NCBI GenBank assembly: GCA_903864435.1
Contig: CAIPFY010000274.1
Location: 1-62,313 of the forward strand
Origin: an uncultured Chloroflexota bacterium
Lineage (GTDB): Bacteria > Chloroflexota > Anaerolineae > Aggregatilineales > Phototrophicaceae
DNA: 62,313 nt
Direction: 5' to 3'
Shown here: positions 1 through 9,313 of the stretch, piece after piece
Layout: each line of letters opens with the position of its first letter
Position numbering within the stretch: the stretch's first letter is position 1
Notes under the pieces: generated by a model
What the model was told of the DNA's origin: nothing
Seen by the model: the letters and a program-made list of their open reading frames with translations, nothing else
Databases searched by the model: none
Translations under genes and position numbers: made by a program

Positions 1-3000
1 ACAACCCTGCCGGGATATGTACTGAGTCGATTTTGTCGTTAAAGTAGCCGTTGAGTGCCGGAATGTTCTCAAAATGAGCATAGCTACCCATGCCGATTCT
101 TGCGCCACTGAAATTGTTGGTTTCAAACAAGACGACCGGGTTGATTTTTGACCACGGACACCCACCTTCATTGAGAATGATAATGGAGGTCACTTGACCC
201 TTTATGTTCCATGGGGAGCTATTTGGAAGTGGTTTACGATCTCCGCTATAACAATCGGCACTGTTGCGGAATTGGTCATCGTTGAAAACGAACAACGATT
301 TTCCAGACGGTACCAGCACTGAATGAGTCCAATCATTTATGCCGGAGGTGGTCAGGTTATTGACTTCACCGACTGGGAATGTCTGGCAGTTGGTACCGTC
401 ATCGTTGTGACACAAGTTCACGTCACTTGCAGGCGGGGGTGAACACACATTGCTGGTGAACACTTCAATGGATTGAACTGAGTTTTGCCAACCATGATCT
501 TGCAGATTGGCTACACTGCTTGACCAACAACGCATTTCACCTGTTTGATTGTCTCCGCGCCAAGTCTTGACTGACCAGCCGCCGGGTATCAGCATCGAGT
601 AAGAATTGGCAGCGGGGTCATTACTAAAGCCGCCGTTGCTGCTAAACACTACAGAGCCAGCCTTGTTGATCTGGCTGTAGAGTTTCATCGCCCCGTCGCC
701 GGTATTGGGCGGGGGGGTGGCGGTGGGGGGCACTCCGTTATCTACACGGGTATTTACTGATCGGAAATAAATTACGCCAATGCCATTGTCTACACGGATT
801 TCAGGATAACAAACCCATCGGTTTTCGTTGTCGGCAGTGCTATACATGCACACATCAACTGGTGGATAGATAAAGTGAATGTGAGCAGATGCTCCATTAC
901 CGCATCTCGTATTAAAACTCTGGCTTAGGCTGTAAGCGACTCCTAAATATTGTCCTCTTACAATTGACTTGCCGAGCAAGCCTTGACTGACGGTGTTTCC
1001 ATCAACATGTCCATATCCGTGAGTGCCATCAGCATTGGTGATTTTGAGCCACATCTGACCACCATTATCTGGGCCGCATACGGATTCAAGGACCCCCGGA
1101 GCAGCGGCTAAGACAGCAGCACCTGTTGAATCACGCTGCCATGCTTGAAAGTCAATGGCTCTATTTTGTAAGTTAAAATAGCCTGGATGCTCGCCGCCAT
1201 TTTTCCACCATGTGTATCCACTCGCCCATGGAAATTGATATTCGACGGCAGATAGAGGAGATGCTATGGCAGAAAAATCCACGAAATTTGATGGAACTTG
1301 CTCTGCAAGCGCCGCATAATCAAGTTGATCGTACATTTGCGCTTGCCAAGCAGAAGTTTGTGGATTACGACTTGCTAGTATCTCAACGAAGTCATCAAAG
1401 GAGAAATTCTCCCAACCGGATTCAATAACATAGTCTGGTACCAACGTGATTCGTGCCCAATTCCCATCTTCTGACTGGCGAAAAGTCGTGGAATAGAATA
1501 CGGGCGCGTTGGGGAGCGATGCTGATGTAGTTTGTACAAGACTCTGTACCGATTCACGGAATTCATCAGGAACAGACACAACGGTGTTGAAGTCAATCAG
1601 GACAGTTCCTAGGGTTGATGTTGGTGAAGGTTCATTGGTACTTATGGGTACGTTGGGCGTTGCTGTGACTTCAGTAAGTGGGTGCGCTAAATCTATGAGG
1701 CTTCCCAGATGTAGTTGTTGTCCCCGCGCAAATTCCACCGCCGCAGCGCCCGCCGCATAGGGCGCGGCGAAGCTGGTGCCGGTGAACAGCGCATAGCCGC
1801 CATCGTTGCGGGTGGTGAGGATGTCGCGTCCGGGGGCGAGTAGGTCAATTTCCGCGCCGTAGCTGCTGAAGCTGCTGCGCTGGAGGTTCTGATCTACCGA
1901 AGCAACTGCGATGACAGGCGCATACGCCGCCGGATACAGCACCGAACCGCCCGTATTGCCCGCAGCGGCAACGACGGTTACACCCTTGCTCGCGGCGTAG
2001 TTCACAGCACTTTCCAGCACCGTGCTAGGAGATGAGCCGCCTAGTGACAAGTTGATAATGCGTGCGCCGTTGTCGGCGGCAAAGACAATCGCGGCGGCGA
2101 CATTCGAGTATGTCCCCACACCCTGTGCGTTCAGCACGCGCAGCGGCAGGATTTGCGCGTTGGGTGCGACACCTGCGATGCCGAGGGCGTTATTGCTGTT
2201 GGCGGCAATCACGCCAGAAACCGCACAACCGTGACCGAATTCATCCTGTGGCGTGGAATCGCCCTGCACAAAGTCGTAACCGGGCTGAATTCGCCCCTGC
2301 AAATCGGGATGATCGGCACAGATGCCGCTGTCAATGACGGCGATCAGAACCGATGTTGGCGACGACGACAGGCTGACCCATGCCGCAGGTGCGCCGATAG
2401 CCGGGAGCGCCCACTGCTGGTCATACAGCGGATCATTGACTTCGCCGCCTAGCGCGACCGCGTAGTAGTCGGGTTCGCTGACCGCGACCGCCGCCGATTC
2501 GGGGAGGGGTTGCTCGGCTACTTCGGCAGCCACATTCACCACCACGCTGTTCAATCCGGCAAGGTCGGCGCTCACCGTGCCGCCAATCTGTTCAATGTAG
2601 GTTTGTCTTTCCTGAGCAGTGGCATTTGAGTTGAATGTAATGACCACCTGATTCGGGACAGGTTGGGCTGGCACAGGCAGCGGCAGCGGGGCAGCGGGTT
2701 GGACGAACTGGAGCGTGGGGGCGGGCGGAGGTGAGGTTGGGCGCGGTGGCACCACGTAGGTCGGCGTTGGGAACGGTTCATCCGTCGCTACGACTTCGGT
2801 GGCGGGGATGGGAGTCGCGCTTGGTTCGAGAGTGGGCGCGATAGTCGCTGCGACGGTCGAAACGGGCATCACATCGGGAGTTGCTTCTGTAGGCGCACCG
2901 TTGGAAGTCGAAGTGACCGGTGTAGCAAGTACAACGGGCGCTTGGGTGCGGTTCTGGAGCATAAACCCGACCAAGACGACTAGCATAGCGAGGAATGCAA

Positions 3001-3013
3001 TACGCCTTTTCAT
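1..3013 (-). CDS. Exported subtilisin-family (S8) protease with M23/LasA-like and betagamma-crystallin-like modules, 3' end outside window
   Basis: One uninterrupted minus-strand frame of about 1004 codons starts at ATG 3013 and has no stop before the left edge. An N-terminal hydrophobic segment (residues 4-19) predicts export or membrane anchoring. It is followed by a Pro/Thr-rich linker (about 35-120) and a prodomain-like stretch (about 125-165). The S8 triad is complete: Asp228 (AVIDSG), His261 (FGHGCAVSG) and Ser414 (GTSFAAP). A second catalytic-looking domain follows: His609 and Asp621 twelve residues apart, YGHVDG, and His711/His713 in HIHF. This resembles the zinc ligands of LasA-type M23 endopeptidases. 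The visible C-terminus ends in a betagamma-crystallin-like motif (LFETNNFSGARIGMG, then NDKIDSVHI). The S8 call is firm; the M23 and crystallin calls rest on motif matching by eye. Confidence 0.88.
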   Translation of the reverse strand, partial: MKRRIAFLAMLVVLVGFMLQNRTQAPVVLATPVTSTSNGAPTEATPDVMPVSTVAATIAPTLEPSATPIPATEVVATDEPFPTPTYVVPPRPTSPPPAPTLQFVQPAAPLPLPVPAQPVPNQVVITFNSNATAQERQTYIEQIGGTVSADLAGLNSVVVNVAAEVAEQPLPESAAVAVSEPDYYAVALGGEVNDPLYDQQWALPAIGAPAAWVSLSSSPTSVLIAVIDSGICADHPDLQGRIQPGYDFVQGDSTPQDEFGHGCAVSGVIAANSNNALGIAGVAPNAQILPLRVLNAQGVGTYSNVAAAIVFAADNGARIINLSLGGSSPSTVLESAVNYAASKGVTVVAAAGNTGGSVLYPAAYAPVIAVASVDQNLQRSSFSSYGAEIDLLAPGRDILTTRNDGGYALFTGTSFAAPYAAGAAAVEFARGQQLHLGSLIDLAHPLTEVTATPNVPISTNEPSPTSTLGTVLIDFNTVVSVPDEFRESVQSLVQTTSASLPNAPVFYSTTFRQSEDGNWARITLVPDYVIESGWENFSFDDFVEILASRNPQTSAWQAQMYDQLDYAALAEQVPSNFVDFSAIASPLSAVEYQFPWASGYTWWKNGGEHPGYFNLQNRAIDFQAWQRDSTGAAVLAAAPGVLESVCGPDNGGQMWLKITNADGTHGYGHVDGNTVSQGLLGKSIVRGQYLGVAYSLSQSFNTRCGNGASAHIHFIYPPVDVCMYSTADNENRWVCYPEIRVDNGIGVIYFRSVNTRVDNGVPPTATPPPNTGDGAMKLYSQINKAGSVVFSSNGGFSNDPAANSYSMLIPGGWSVKTWRGDNQTGEMRCWSSSVANLQDHGWQNSVQSIEVFTSNVCSPPPASDVNLCHNDDGTNCQTFPVGEVNNLTTSGINDWTHSVLVPSGKSLFVFNDDQFRNSADCYSGDRKPLPNSSPWNIKGQVTSIIILNEGGCPWSKINPVVLFETNNFSGARIGMGSYAHFENIPALNGYFNDKIDSVHIPAGL

Positions 3014-3379
3014 GATGCTCTTTTTGTGATCCAACTTGGTCAAGAGACATCTTTTCACAACCGCTTGCCTACCCATGCTAATCGTCACAAATGAGCGTTT
3101 GCGAGAAGATTTATCAGTTTGATTGTCCTACCGTTTTTCGGGAAAATTACCGAATTGTTTGGAAAATTCAGGTAATTTCCGTGCTTTTCCTCCCTCAAGG
3201 ACTCTAAACCGAAGCGTTCGGGCGGTTTTGGGTGGGTGCGCTTGCTGCAAACGGACGAATCCAAACGTCACTTGCATCCCCCAACCGCTAAAATTTGGCA
3301 ATCGAATCGGTCAATGGCAGAGTCTGCTGAATACGAATACAGGTATTCGATTAAACGAATGTAACAAAAGTGATGAACA
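3014..3379. other. Intergenic region with an inverted repeat
   Basis: About 365 bases without a convincing gene. The only structure seen is the inverted repeat AAATTACC (3144-3151) and GGTAATTT (3171-3178) separated by 19 bases. It could be an operator or hairpin between the protease and the GH43 remnant. The short open frame at 3123-3383 has no recognisable product. Confidence 0.35.
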
Positions 3380-3915
<536 letters not shown>

Positions 3916-3937
3916 TAACGCCCAATAGGGGATAGCC

Positions 3938-4354
3938 ATGCCTCCGAAGCTGCCCAACGACCTCCTCACCCGCGTCAAGCCGCTGCTCATTCCGTACCTG
4001 CGCGACAAGGACGAGCGCGAGGCGCTGTTCATCGAGACCTACTTCTTCCGCGATCCGCGTGTGCTGGAGCAGGTCAACTTTGAGGGCAGCCCGGATGTGT
4101 TTGCGACCCGCTGTATGGCCGCTCTGGTAGGCAAAATCGGCTGTCTGGCGGAAGACGGCGAGGCGGGCGAACGCGAACATTCGCTGGCAGCCCTGCTCTC
4201 GACCATCCGCACCCGCTGCGGGGTGGAAAAACACGTCGAGATTGACCACTGGCGGTCTATTCTGGATGACCAGTGCCAGACAATATCGCCCGCCACAATC
4301 GCCGCCTCTAACTGCTTGCGCTCTGTCACGTTGGCACGCTCTAGGTATTCATAG
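3938..4354 (+). pseudogene. Truncated effector-associated-domain-like gene
   Basis: ATG 3938 follows a good ribosome binding site (AGGGGAT). The first roughly 100 residues (LPNDLLTRVKPLL, DKDEREALF, FEGSPDVFA, ALLSTIRTRCGVE) resemble the small helical effector-associated domains at the N-termini of bacterial conflict and NTPase proteins, in which an adaptor domain precedes a protease, nuclease or other effector. The effector part is absent: from about 4262 the frame reads antisense into a different fragment (the DUF5054-like remnant) and stops at 4354. The domain assignment is by resemblance only, and the subfamily cannot be named. Likely a deletion remnant, though a stand-alone adaptor could still be expressed. 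Confidence 0.5.
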
Positions 4355-4545
4355 ACGAGCCATGATCCCGTTGTCCAGATGAACCGCTGACCGTTATCCC
4401 GTTCGCGCAGTGCTTGCGCAACTGCCCGCGCACGCGGGATGAAATCCGAAAAATACCCTTCGACCACCGTGGTCGAGAAATTGGTGAATCCAATATCGAG
4501 GTGGGTTTTGAAAACAATGTGGACAGTTTGCACAGATGCGCTCAT
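4270..4545 (-). pseudogene. N-terminal fragment of a DUF5054/alpha-mannosidase-like glycoside hydrolase
   Basis: ATG 4545 (minus) opens 92 residues with the start of the family: HIVFKTHLDIGFTNFS, then FIPRARAVAQALRER, FIWTTGSWLVYEYLE and AAIVAGDIVWHW. The THLDIGFT segment carries the conserved His and Asp expected at the metal-binding site of GH38-like enzymes. After about 4270 the frame enters sequence belonging to the opposite-strand effector-associated fragment and similarity ends. The intact protein would be several hundred residues longer. The fragment keeps its start and lies divergent from the sugar ABC operon at 4737, so it was probably once part of the same carbohydrate regulon. Confidence 0.7.
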
Positions 4546-4579
4546 TAGGGTTCGTCTTTTTTGGAAATGCCCAATATAC

Positions 4580-4614
4580 TTGAATTAGGGTCTGGAAGCT
4601 CTTAAAGTATACTT
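4580..4614 (+). promoter_or_regulatory. Candidate promoter with overlapping palindromic operator for the sugar ABC operon
   Basis: TTGAAT (4580-4585) and TAAAGT (4603-4608) are spaced 17 bases apart upstream of the binding-protein gene. A perfect 10-base palindrome, AAGTATACTT (4605-4614), overlaps the proposed -10 box, a position suited to repression. The regulator is not in the window. Confidence 0.4.
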
Positions 4615-4736
4615 AAGAAGTTTCTATCCCTAAAATCAAGTTTGGAGATAGATAGAAGGGAGTACAAAAACAGCAATTTTTACTAGGTGGATGGTTTGGC
4701 AGTTTACGCCGTATCTTATTTACAAGGAGTAGTCTT

Positions 4737-6032
4737 ATGCACAAGCGATTAACCATTCTTGCCATGTTGTTCGTTTTTTCCGTACTGGCGCTCGTCCCCA
4801 CCGTCAGTGCCCAAAGTGAAGTACAGTTTGTCTCTTTTATGACAACCTTCGGCGGTTCCGAATTGGAAGGGCTTCGTCACTCCCTCGATGAATTCACCCA
4901 ACAAACCGGCATCCAAGTCATTATTGAAAGCAATCGCCAGCTCGTGCCGATCCTGCGGACACGCCTCGCAGGCGGTAGCCCCCCTGATGTGGCGCTCATT
5001 CCTCAACCGGGTACGCTTGCTGAATTCGCCCGCGCTGGATATCTCATCCCGCTGGTGAATGCAGATGGCACTGCTGGATTGATTGATGCGTCGGTCGTCA
5101 CAGATAATTACTCGTCGGCTATCGCCAGCCTCGGTATCGTTGATGGCGCAACCTACGGCGTCCTCGCCAAAGCGAACTCCAAGAGCACGATGTGGTATTC
5201 GCCCGCCTCGTTCGCATCGCTCGGCGTTGAAGTTCCTACGACGTGGGATGAGCTGCTGGCGATTCAGCAAGCCTACGTTGACGCGGGTTTGGTTCCGTGG
5301 AGCATCGGTGGGTCGGATAACTGGACACTGACTGACTGGTTCGAGAACATTTATGTTCGTGAGAACGGTCCCGAGAAGTATCTCCAGTTGTTTGCCACAC
5401 ACGAAGTATCTTGGACTGATCAAAGTGTCATTGATGCCCTTGCCACCTTCCGTCAAATTGTTGATCCCGCCGAAACACACTTAGCGGGTGGAGTTGAAGG
5501 TACACTATCAACCGACTTCATCACCGCTGCTAATATGGTGTTCCGCCCCGATCCAGCCGCGCAGATGTACTACGAAGGCGGCTTCATGGGCGGCATCATC
5601 AGCTCGAACTTCCCCGATCTCGTCCCGGTGCAAGATTTCAACGCCTTCCTGTTCCCGGCGATTGACGATCAGCACGGCGCACCTGTGGTTGGCGGCGGTG
5701 ATCTGCTCGCGGCATTCACGAATCGCCCCGAAGTCACCCAGTTGATTCAGTGGATGGCTGGCACGGAAGGTAATACGCTGTGGGCAAGTGCGCCGACCGG
5801 TGCAGTGGTATCGCCCAACAAGAATGTTGACCTCAGTGTCTACAGTCCTCTCGCCGCTATCGACGCCGGACAGGTCGCAAGTGCCTCCGCCTTTGTGTTC
5901 GATGGCTCTGACCTGACCCCCTCGGCAGTTTCCGATGCGTTCGGGACGGGACTTCAGGACTTCATCGCTAACCCGGATGATGTGCAGAACATCATTCAAG
6001 GCATCGAAGACGCCGCCGTAGCCAGCTATTAA
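4737..6032 (+). CDS. Sugar ABC transporter substrate-binding protein
   Basis: 431 residues, the usual length for family 1 extracellular solute-binding proteins. A signal peptide (residues 1-25) ends in VSAQ with no lipobox Cys, so cleavage by signal peptidase I is expected. Landmarks are RTRLAGGSPPDVALIPQPG near residue 75, a THEVSWTD segment and a C-terminal stretch typical of oligosaccharide binders such as alpha-glucoside or MsmE-like proteins. The start at 4737 is supported by AAGGAG about 10 bases upstream. It heads an operon with two permeases. No ATPase gene follows, so the importer probably uses a shared MalK/MsmK-type ATPase encoded elsewhere. The actual sugar cannot be read from sequence; nearby remnants of arabinan and mannoside hydrolases point to plant polysaccharide sugars. 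Confidence 0.9.
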   Translation: MHKRLTILAMLFVFSVLALVPTVSAQSEVQFVSFMTTFGGSELEGLRHSLDEFTQQTGIQVIIESNRQLVPILRTRLAGGSPPDVALIPQPGTLAEFARAGYLIPLVNADGTAGLIDASVVTDNYSSAIASLGIVDGATYGVLAKANSKSTMWYSPASFASLGVEVPTTWDELLAIQQAYVDAGLVPWSIGGSDNWTLTDWFENIYVRENGPEKYLQLFATHEVSWTDQSVIDALATFRQIVDPAETHLAGGVEGTLSTDFITAANMVFRPDPAAQMYYEGGFMGGIISSNFPDLVPVQDFNAFLFPAIDDQHGAPVVGGGDLLAAFTNRPEVTQLIQWMAGTEGNTLWASAPTGAVVSPNKNVDLSVYSPLAAIDAGQVASASAFVFDGSDLTPSAVSDAFGTGLQDFIANPDDVQNIIQGIEDAAVASY

Positions 6033-6061
6033 GACCTCGCGATAGTTCGCTGAAATTAGTT

Positions 6062-6093
6062 GAACAGGTGGAGCATTACCGCCCCACCTGTTC
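6062..6093 (+). terminator. Intercistronic hairpin after the binding-protein gene
   Basis: GAACAGGTGG (6062-6071) pairs perfectly with CCACCTGTTC (6084-6093) around a 12-base loop. There is no T-run, so this is more likely an mRNA-stabilising or partial-termination element that keeps binding-protein expression above that of the permeases. Confidence 0.6.
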
Positions 6094-6131
6094 GCTCCAA
6101 TCATGGACGTTATTGCAAAAGGATTTCTTAA

Positions 6132-7031
6132 ATGAGCAAAAACAACCTGTTAGGTTGGTTTTTTGTGTTCCCTGCCGTCATTTTGATCGTGGCCTTTCTT
6201 ATTTACCCCACTATTCGCACCATTCAACTGAGTTTTGATAAGGGGCTTGGTTTCAAGCCGACCGAATACGTGGGATTTGACAACTACGTCAACTTGTTCA
6301 CGCGCGATCGGTTCTTTTTTGACATCAGCCAATTTCCCCCGCATGGCGCAGTATTCAACACGGTTGTCTGGCTCGTGCTGTTTACCGTCGGAACGGTCGG
6401 TATTGGTTTAGTGGTTGCGGTACTGGCGAATTCTGTGCGCTATGAAGTGCTAATCAAGACGATTATTTTCATCCCGATGGCAATCTCCTTTACCGCCGCC
6501 GGAATTATCTGGCGATTTGTTTACAGCCCAGATGTGAATACCGGGATTTTGAATGCGATCCTGATTGGCTTGTTCCCCTCTGCCGATCCTATCCCATGGT
6601 TAGGGCGAATTGATATCGTCAATGTCGCGCTGATTGTGGCGGGTATTTGGATATGGACAGGGTTTTGCATGGTAATTCTCTCTGCGGCATTGAAAGGTCT
6701 GCCCCAAGAAATCATGGAAGCCGCGCAGGTTGATGGCGCGAATTCATGGCAGACATTTTGGAAAATCACGATTCCGATGCTCATGCCCACGATTGCCGTC
6801 ATCACCACGACGATGGTGATAAATGTGTTGAAGGCGTTTGATCTTGTCTACATCATGACGGCAGGTGGCCCGCGAGGTGCCAGCAGGATCATCGGGTTTA
6901 CGATGTATTGGGAAACTTTTCAGAACGGAAAACCGGGGTATGGCTCCGCAGTTGCCGTGATTATGCTGCTGCTGATGCTGCCTTTTGTCATTGTGAATAT
7001 TCGCCGTTTTCGGAATCAGGAGCAATCGTGA
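6132..7031 (+). CDS. Sugar ABC transporter permease (first subunit, MalF/UgpA type)
   Basis: 299 residues with six predicted membrane segments, the first beginning at about residue 9. The cytoplasmic EAA loop (EIMEAAQVDGANSWQTFWKITIP, about residues 195-217) is the contact point for the ATPase and is complete. The length fits the UgpA/LacF group. Its stop overlaps the start of the second permease by one base (TGATG), indicating translational coupling. Confidence 0.92.
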   Translation: MSKNNLLGWFFVFPAVILIVAFLIYPTIRTIQLSFDKGLGFKPTEYVGFDNYVNLFTRDRFFFDISQFPPHGAVFNTVVWLVLFTVGTVGIGLVVAVLANSVRYEVLIKTIIFIPMAISFTAAGIIWRFVYSPDVNTGILNAILIGLFPSADPIPWLGRIDIVNVALIVAGIWIWTGFCMVILSAALKGLPQEIMEAAQVDGANSWQTFWKITIPMLMPTIAVITTTMVINVLKAFDLVYIMTAGGPRGASRIIGFTMYWETFQNGKPGYGSAVAVIMLLLMLPFVIVNIRRFRNQEQS

Positions 7032-7915
7032 TGGCCGCAATTGTGACTCCCACTCAGCAGGTCATTCCGCCCCGTAAGCGTCGAAAAATTGCTGTCTCGC
7101 GTTGGCTCGTTCACGTTACGTTGTTCGTGTTGGCGGTCATCTGGCTAACCCCGTCTGTCGGGTTGTTGATTACGTCATTCCGCCCGCGAGAAGCAATTGC
7201 TTCTTCGGGATGGTGGACAGCCTTCACCCCTGCCCGCTTTACATTTGAAAATTACGCGCTGGTTTTAAATGCGCAGGGTATGGGTGACAGTTTCCTCAAC
7301 AGCTTCAAAATCACCCTACCAAGTACGTTCTTTCCGCTTTTCTTCGCGTCTATTGCGGCTTATGCGCTGGCGTGGGTGCAGTTTCGCGGGCGGAATGTGC
7401 TGCAACTGGTGATTCTCGCGCTTTTGGTGATTCCCATTCAAATAACACTCGTGCCCGTGCTTCAGTTTTTCAATCAATTCAAGCTCACAGGGACATATCT
7501 CGGCATCTGGATCGCGCATACTGCCTATGGGATGCCATTTGCGATCTATTTGCTGACGAACTTTTTTTCCTCACTCCCGCGAGAAATCCTCGAATCCGCC
7601 AAAATTGACGGCGCGAATCATTGGGTGATCTTCTCGCGCATCGTGATTCCGCTGTCGGTTCCGGCACTGGCTTCGCTCGGTATTTTTCAGTTCATGTGGG
7701 TATGGAATGACCTGCTTGTCGCGCTTATTTTTATGAGCGATCCCGCATCCCAACCTGTAACAGTGCGTATCCAAGCCCTGTTAGGAACGTATGCCACCGA
7801 ATGGCACATCATGAGTGCGGCAGCGTTTATTTCCATGTCAATCCCCCTGATGGTCTTTTTCGCGCTTCAACGCTACTTCGTTGCTGGGTTAACCGCAGGG
7901 GCAGTTAAGACGTAG
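7031..7915 (+). CDS. Sugar ABC transporter permease (second subunit, MalG/UgpE type)
   Basis: 294 residues when started at ATG 7031, coupled to the first permease. A longer frame from 6908 exists, but its extra residues are antisense-like and unrelated to the family. Membrane segments begin at about residue 25. The EAA loop reads EILESAKIDGANHWVIFSRIVIP, as expected for the MalG partner. The C-terminus ends in FVAGLTAGAVKT, a typical family ending. It forms a heterodimeric channel with the preceding subunit. Confidence 0.92.
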   Translation: MAAIVTPTQQVIPPRKRRKIAVSRWLVHVTLFVLAVIWLTPSVGLLITSFRPREAIASSGWWTAFTPARFTFENYALVLNAQGMGDSFLNSFKITLPSTFFPLFFASIAAYALAWVQFRGRNVLQLVILALLVIPIQITLVPVLQFFNQFKLTGTYLGIWIAHTAYGMPFAIYLLTNFFSSLPREILESAKIDGANHWVIFSRIVIPLSVPALASLGIFQFMWVWNDLLVALIFMSDPASQPVTVRIQALLGTYATEWHIMSAAAFISMSIPLMVFFALQRYFVAGLTAGAVKT

Positions 7916-7946
7916 CGAAGATACGTGAGTTTGTGGTCAAAAGACG

Positions 7947-7979
7947 CAGGGCGCTCACTCGCAGCGGTGCAGCGCCCTG
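7947..7979 (+). terminator. Hairpin at the end of the sugar ABC operon
   Basis: CAGGGCGCT (7947-7955) pairs with AGCGCCCTG (7971-7979). It lies 32 bases after the last permease stop. There is no clear T-run, so intrinsic termination is uncertain. Confidence 0.45.
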
Positions 7980-8065
7980 TATCTGTTGGAGACGTGCTGC
8001 CCGACTTTGCACATGGATGGCTGAAAAGGGAGGCAGGATAAGCTGTTTCAGACCTCTGGAAAAGG

Positions 8066-8395
8066 ATGACAACGATTCTGCACCTGCGGTGGATAATTGT
8101 AGACCTGCTGAACCCATTTGCGCCCTGTTTTTACGGGGTCACGACATGGATGAAAGCCCAAACCCTGCTCGTTGGTGCGATTTTAACGCCGGGAAAACGG
8201 GTAGTGACAGAGGCACTGCGGGTGATGGGCTTGAGCGAGAGTGAGCAGTTCGCGCAGTATCCTCAAGTCTTGAACCGGGCAGTGTGGTCGCCGTTGGAAT
8301 TGGCACAGGTGCCGCTAAAACTGCTGGTCAAAATTTTTGTGCCAAGCGAGATACCGTTGGTGTTTGCGATCGACCCGACGATTGAGCGCCGCTAG
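8066..8395 (+). mobile_element. N-terminal remnant of an IS701-like DDE transposase
   Basis: 109 residues: MKAQTLLVGAILTPGKRVVTEALRVMGLSE, then VLNRAVWSPLELAQ and FAIDPTIERR. This block (helix-rich N-terminal domain plus the first beta strand with its Asp) is characteristic of IS701-family/DDE_5 transposases, which usually run to about 400 residues. Translation stops directly after IERR at 8395, so the remaining catalytic Asp and Glu are missing. It is inactive. It lies immediately beside the 3' end of the EspG-like gene at the left border of the secretion locus. Confidence 0.75.
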
Positions 8396-8410
8396 GATAC
8401 AGCAGGTCTA

Positions 8411-9205
8411 TCACTCGTTCGTACTCAACCACGCCGCGATTTCCTGCGTGAGCAGTGTGGAACTGTAGGGGCGCAGGCGTGCTGTGATCGGGTCTTGAAT
8501 ATCTATGCAGAGGCCGTGTCCGCCCTGCAAGTATAGGGTGAGCGTGATGCTGCGCAGGATTTTGCGCTCACCAGCGCCCGGTTGCAGGCCAAGCAGCGCC
8601 AGCGTGTGCTGCGATTCGTAATCGGTCAAGAGGCGGGTGAGGGCGGTCTGCTGATGATCGGGAATGGACGCGCTTTGCACCCCTGCCTGAATCGCTGCCG
8701 GATTGTTTTCGCTCGCCGCTTTGAGCAGGTCTGCGGGCAGCGTGTATGCTGCAATGGGCATCGGCGCAAAGGGAAGGATGCTGACATCGCGCACGCAGCG
8801 GTTAATCATCGTCTCGCGCAGGCGGGCGCTGGTGAAGGTGTGCATCTGCGTTGGGGCGTTGTATTGATGGCGCACCGCGAGATGGGGGCTGAAATAGGTC
8901 GTGGTCAGTAGGGGGGCGCTGCTTTGCGGCTGGCGCAAGGCACACATCACCGCATGACTGGCGTAGGCACAGGCCATTAGCGGGCGCGAAATCTCCGGGG
9001 CGATTTGCAGGCTGCCATCGCCCCGAAACGCAACCCGTTCATCCGTCAGCAGGGTTTCGCGCCCGGATTCTAACAGTTCGGTGGTCTGTTGTTCCGCTTC
9101 AGACGAGGTGTGCATGCCCAGCAGCGGGGCAAGCCGCAGGATGACCATCAGCCACGCGACCTGACTATACGCGAGTTCAAGGGTGAATAGATCGTCCATC
9201 ATCAA
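8411..9205 (-). CDS. EspG-like protein of the type VII-like locus (unassigned family)
   Basis: 264 residues, soluble, no signal peptide or membrane segment. No family is recognised with confidence. The arrangement recalls the EspG chaperones of mycobacterial ESX systems, which hold secreted substrates soluble: an N-terminal helix (FTLELAYSQVAWLMVILRL), an LLESGRETLLTDERV segment like the EspG winged region, mixed beta strands in the middle and a C-terminal helix (LLTQEIAAWLS). This similarity is architectural, not a strong sequence match. It is the last gene of the minus-strand group and is separated from the WXG100-like genes by a bidirectional terminator (9244-9279). Confidence 0.5.
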   Translation of the reverse strand: MMMDDLFTLELAYSQVAWLMVILRLAPLLGMHTSSEAEQQTTELLESGRETLLTDERVAFRGDGSLQIAPEISRPLMACAYASHAVMCALRQPQSSAPLLTTTYFSPHLAVRHQYNAPTQMHTFTSARLRETMINRCVRDVSILPFAPMPIAAYTLPADLLKAASENNPAAIQAGVQSASIPDHQQTALTRLLTDYESQHTLALLGLQPGAGERKILRSITLTLYLQGGHGLCIDIQDPITARLRPYSSTLLTQEIAAWLSTNE

Positions 9206-9243
9206 CCGTCACTCAGCATTTCCGCCACATGGGCGTAGATACG

Positions 9244-9279
9244 AAAAAGACAAGGCGCCGGGTGCAGCCTTGCCTTTTT
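9244..9279. terminator. Bidirectional intrinsic terminator inside the WXG100/EspG-like gene group
   Basis: AAAAAGACAAGGC (9244-9256) pairs with GCCTTGCCTTTTT (9267-9279), two six-base stems around one mismatch, with a T-run in either direction. On the minus strand it follows the last WXG100-like gene and precedes the EspG-like gene. Confidence 0.75.
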
Positions 9280-9313
9280 GCGGATATTCGCTGCAAATGA
9301 CCGGGCGTTCCAC

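Noticed and set aside
1..3013. The subtilase as the mycosin (MycP) of the type VII-like locus
   Set aside because: It is about 5 kb away beyond broken genes, an unrelated ABC operon and an IS fragment, and its M23 and crystallin modules are not mycosin-like. A functional link cannot be shown.
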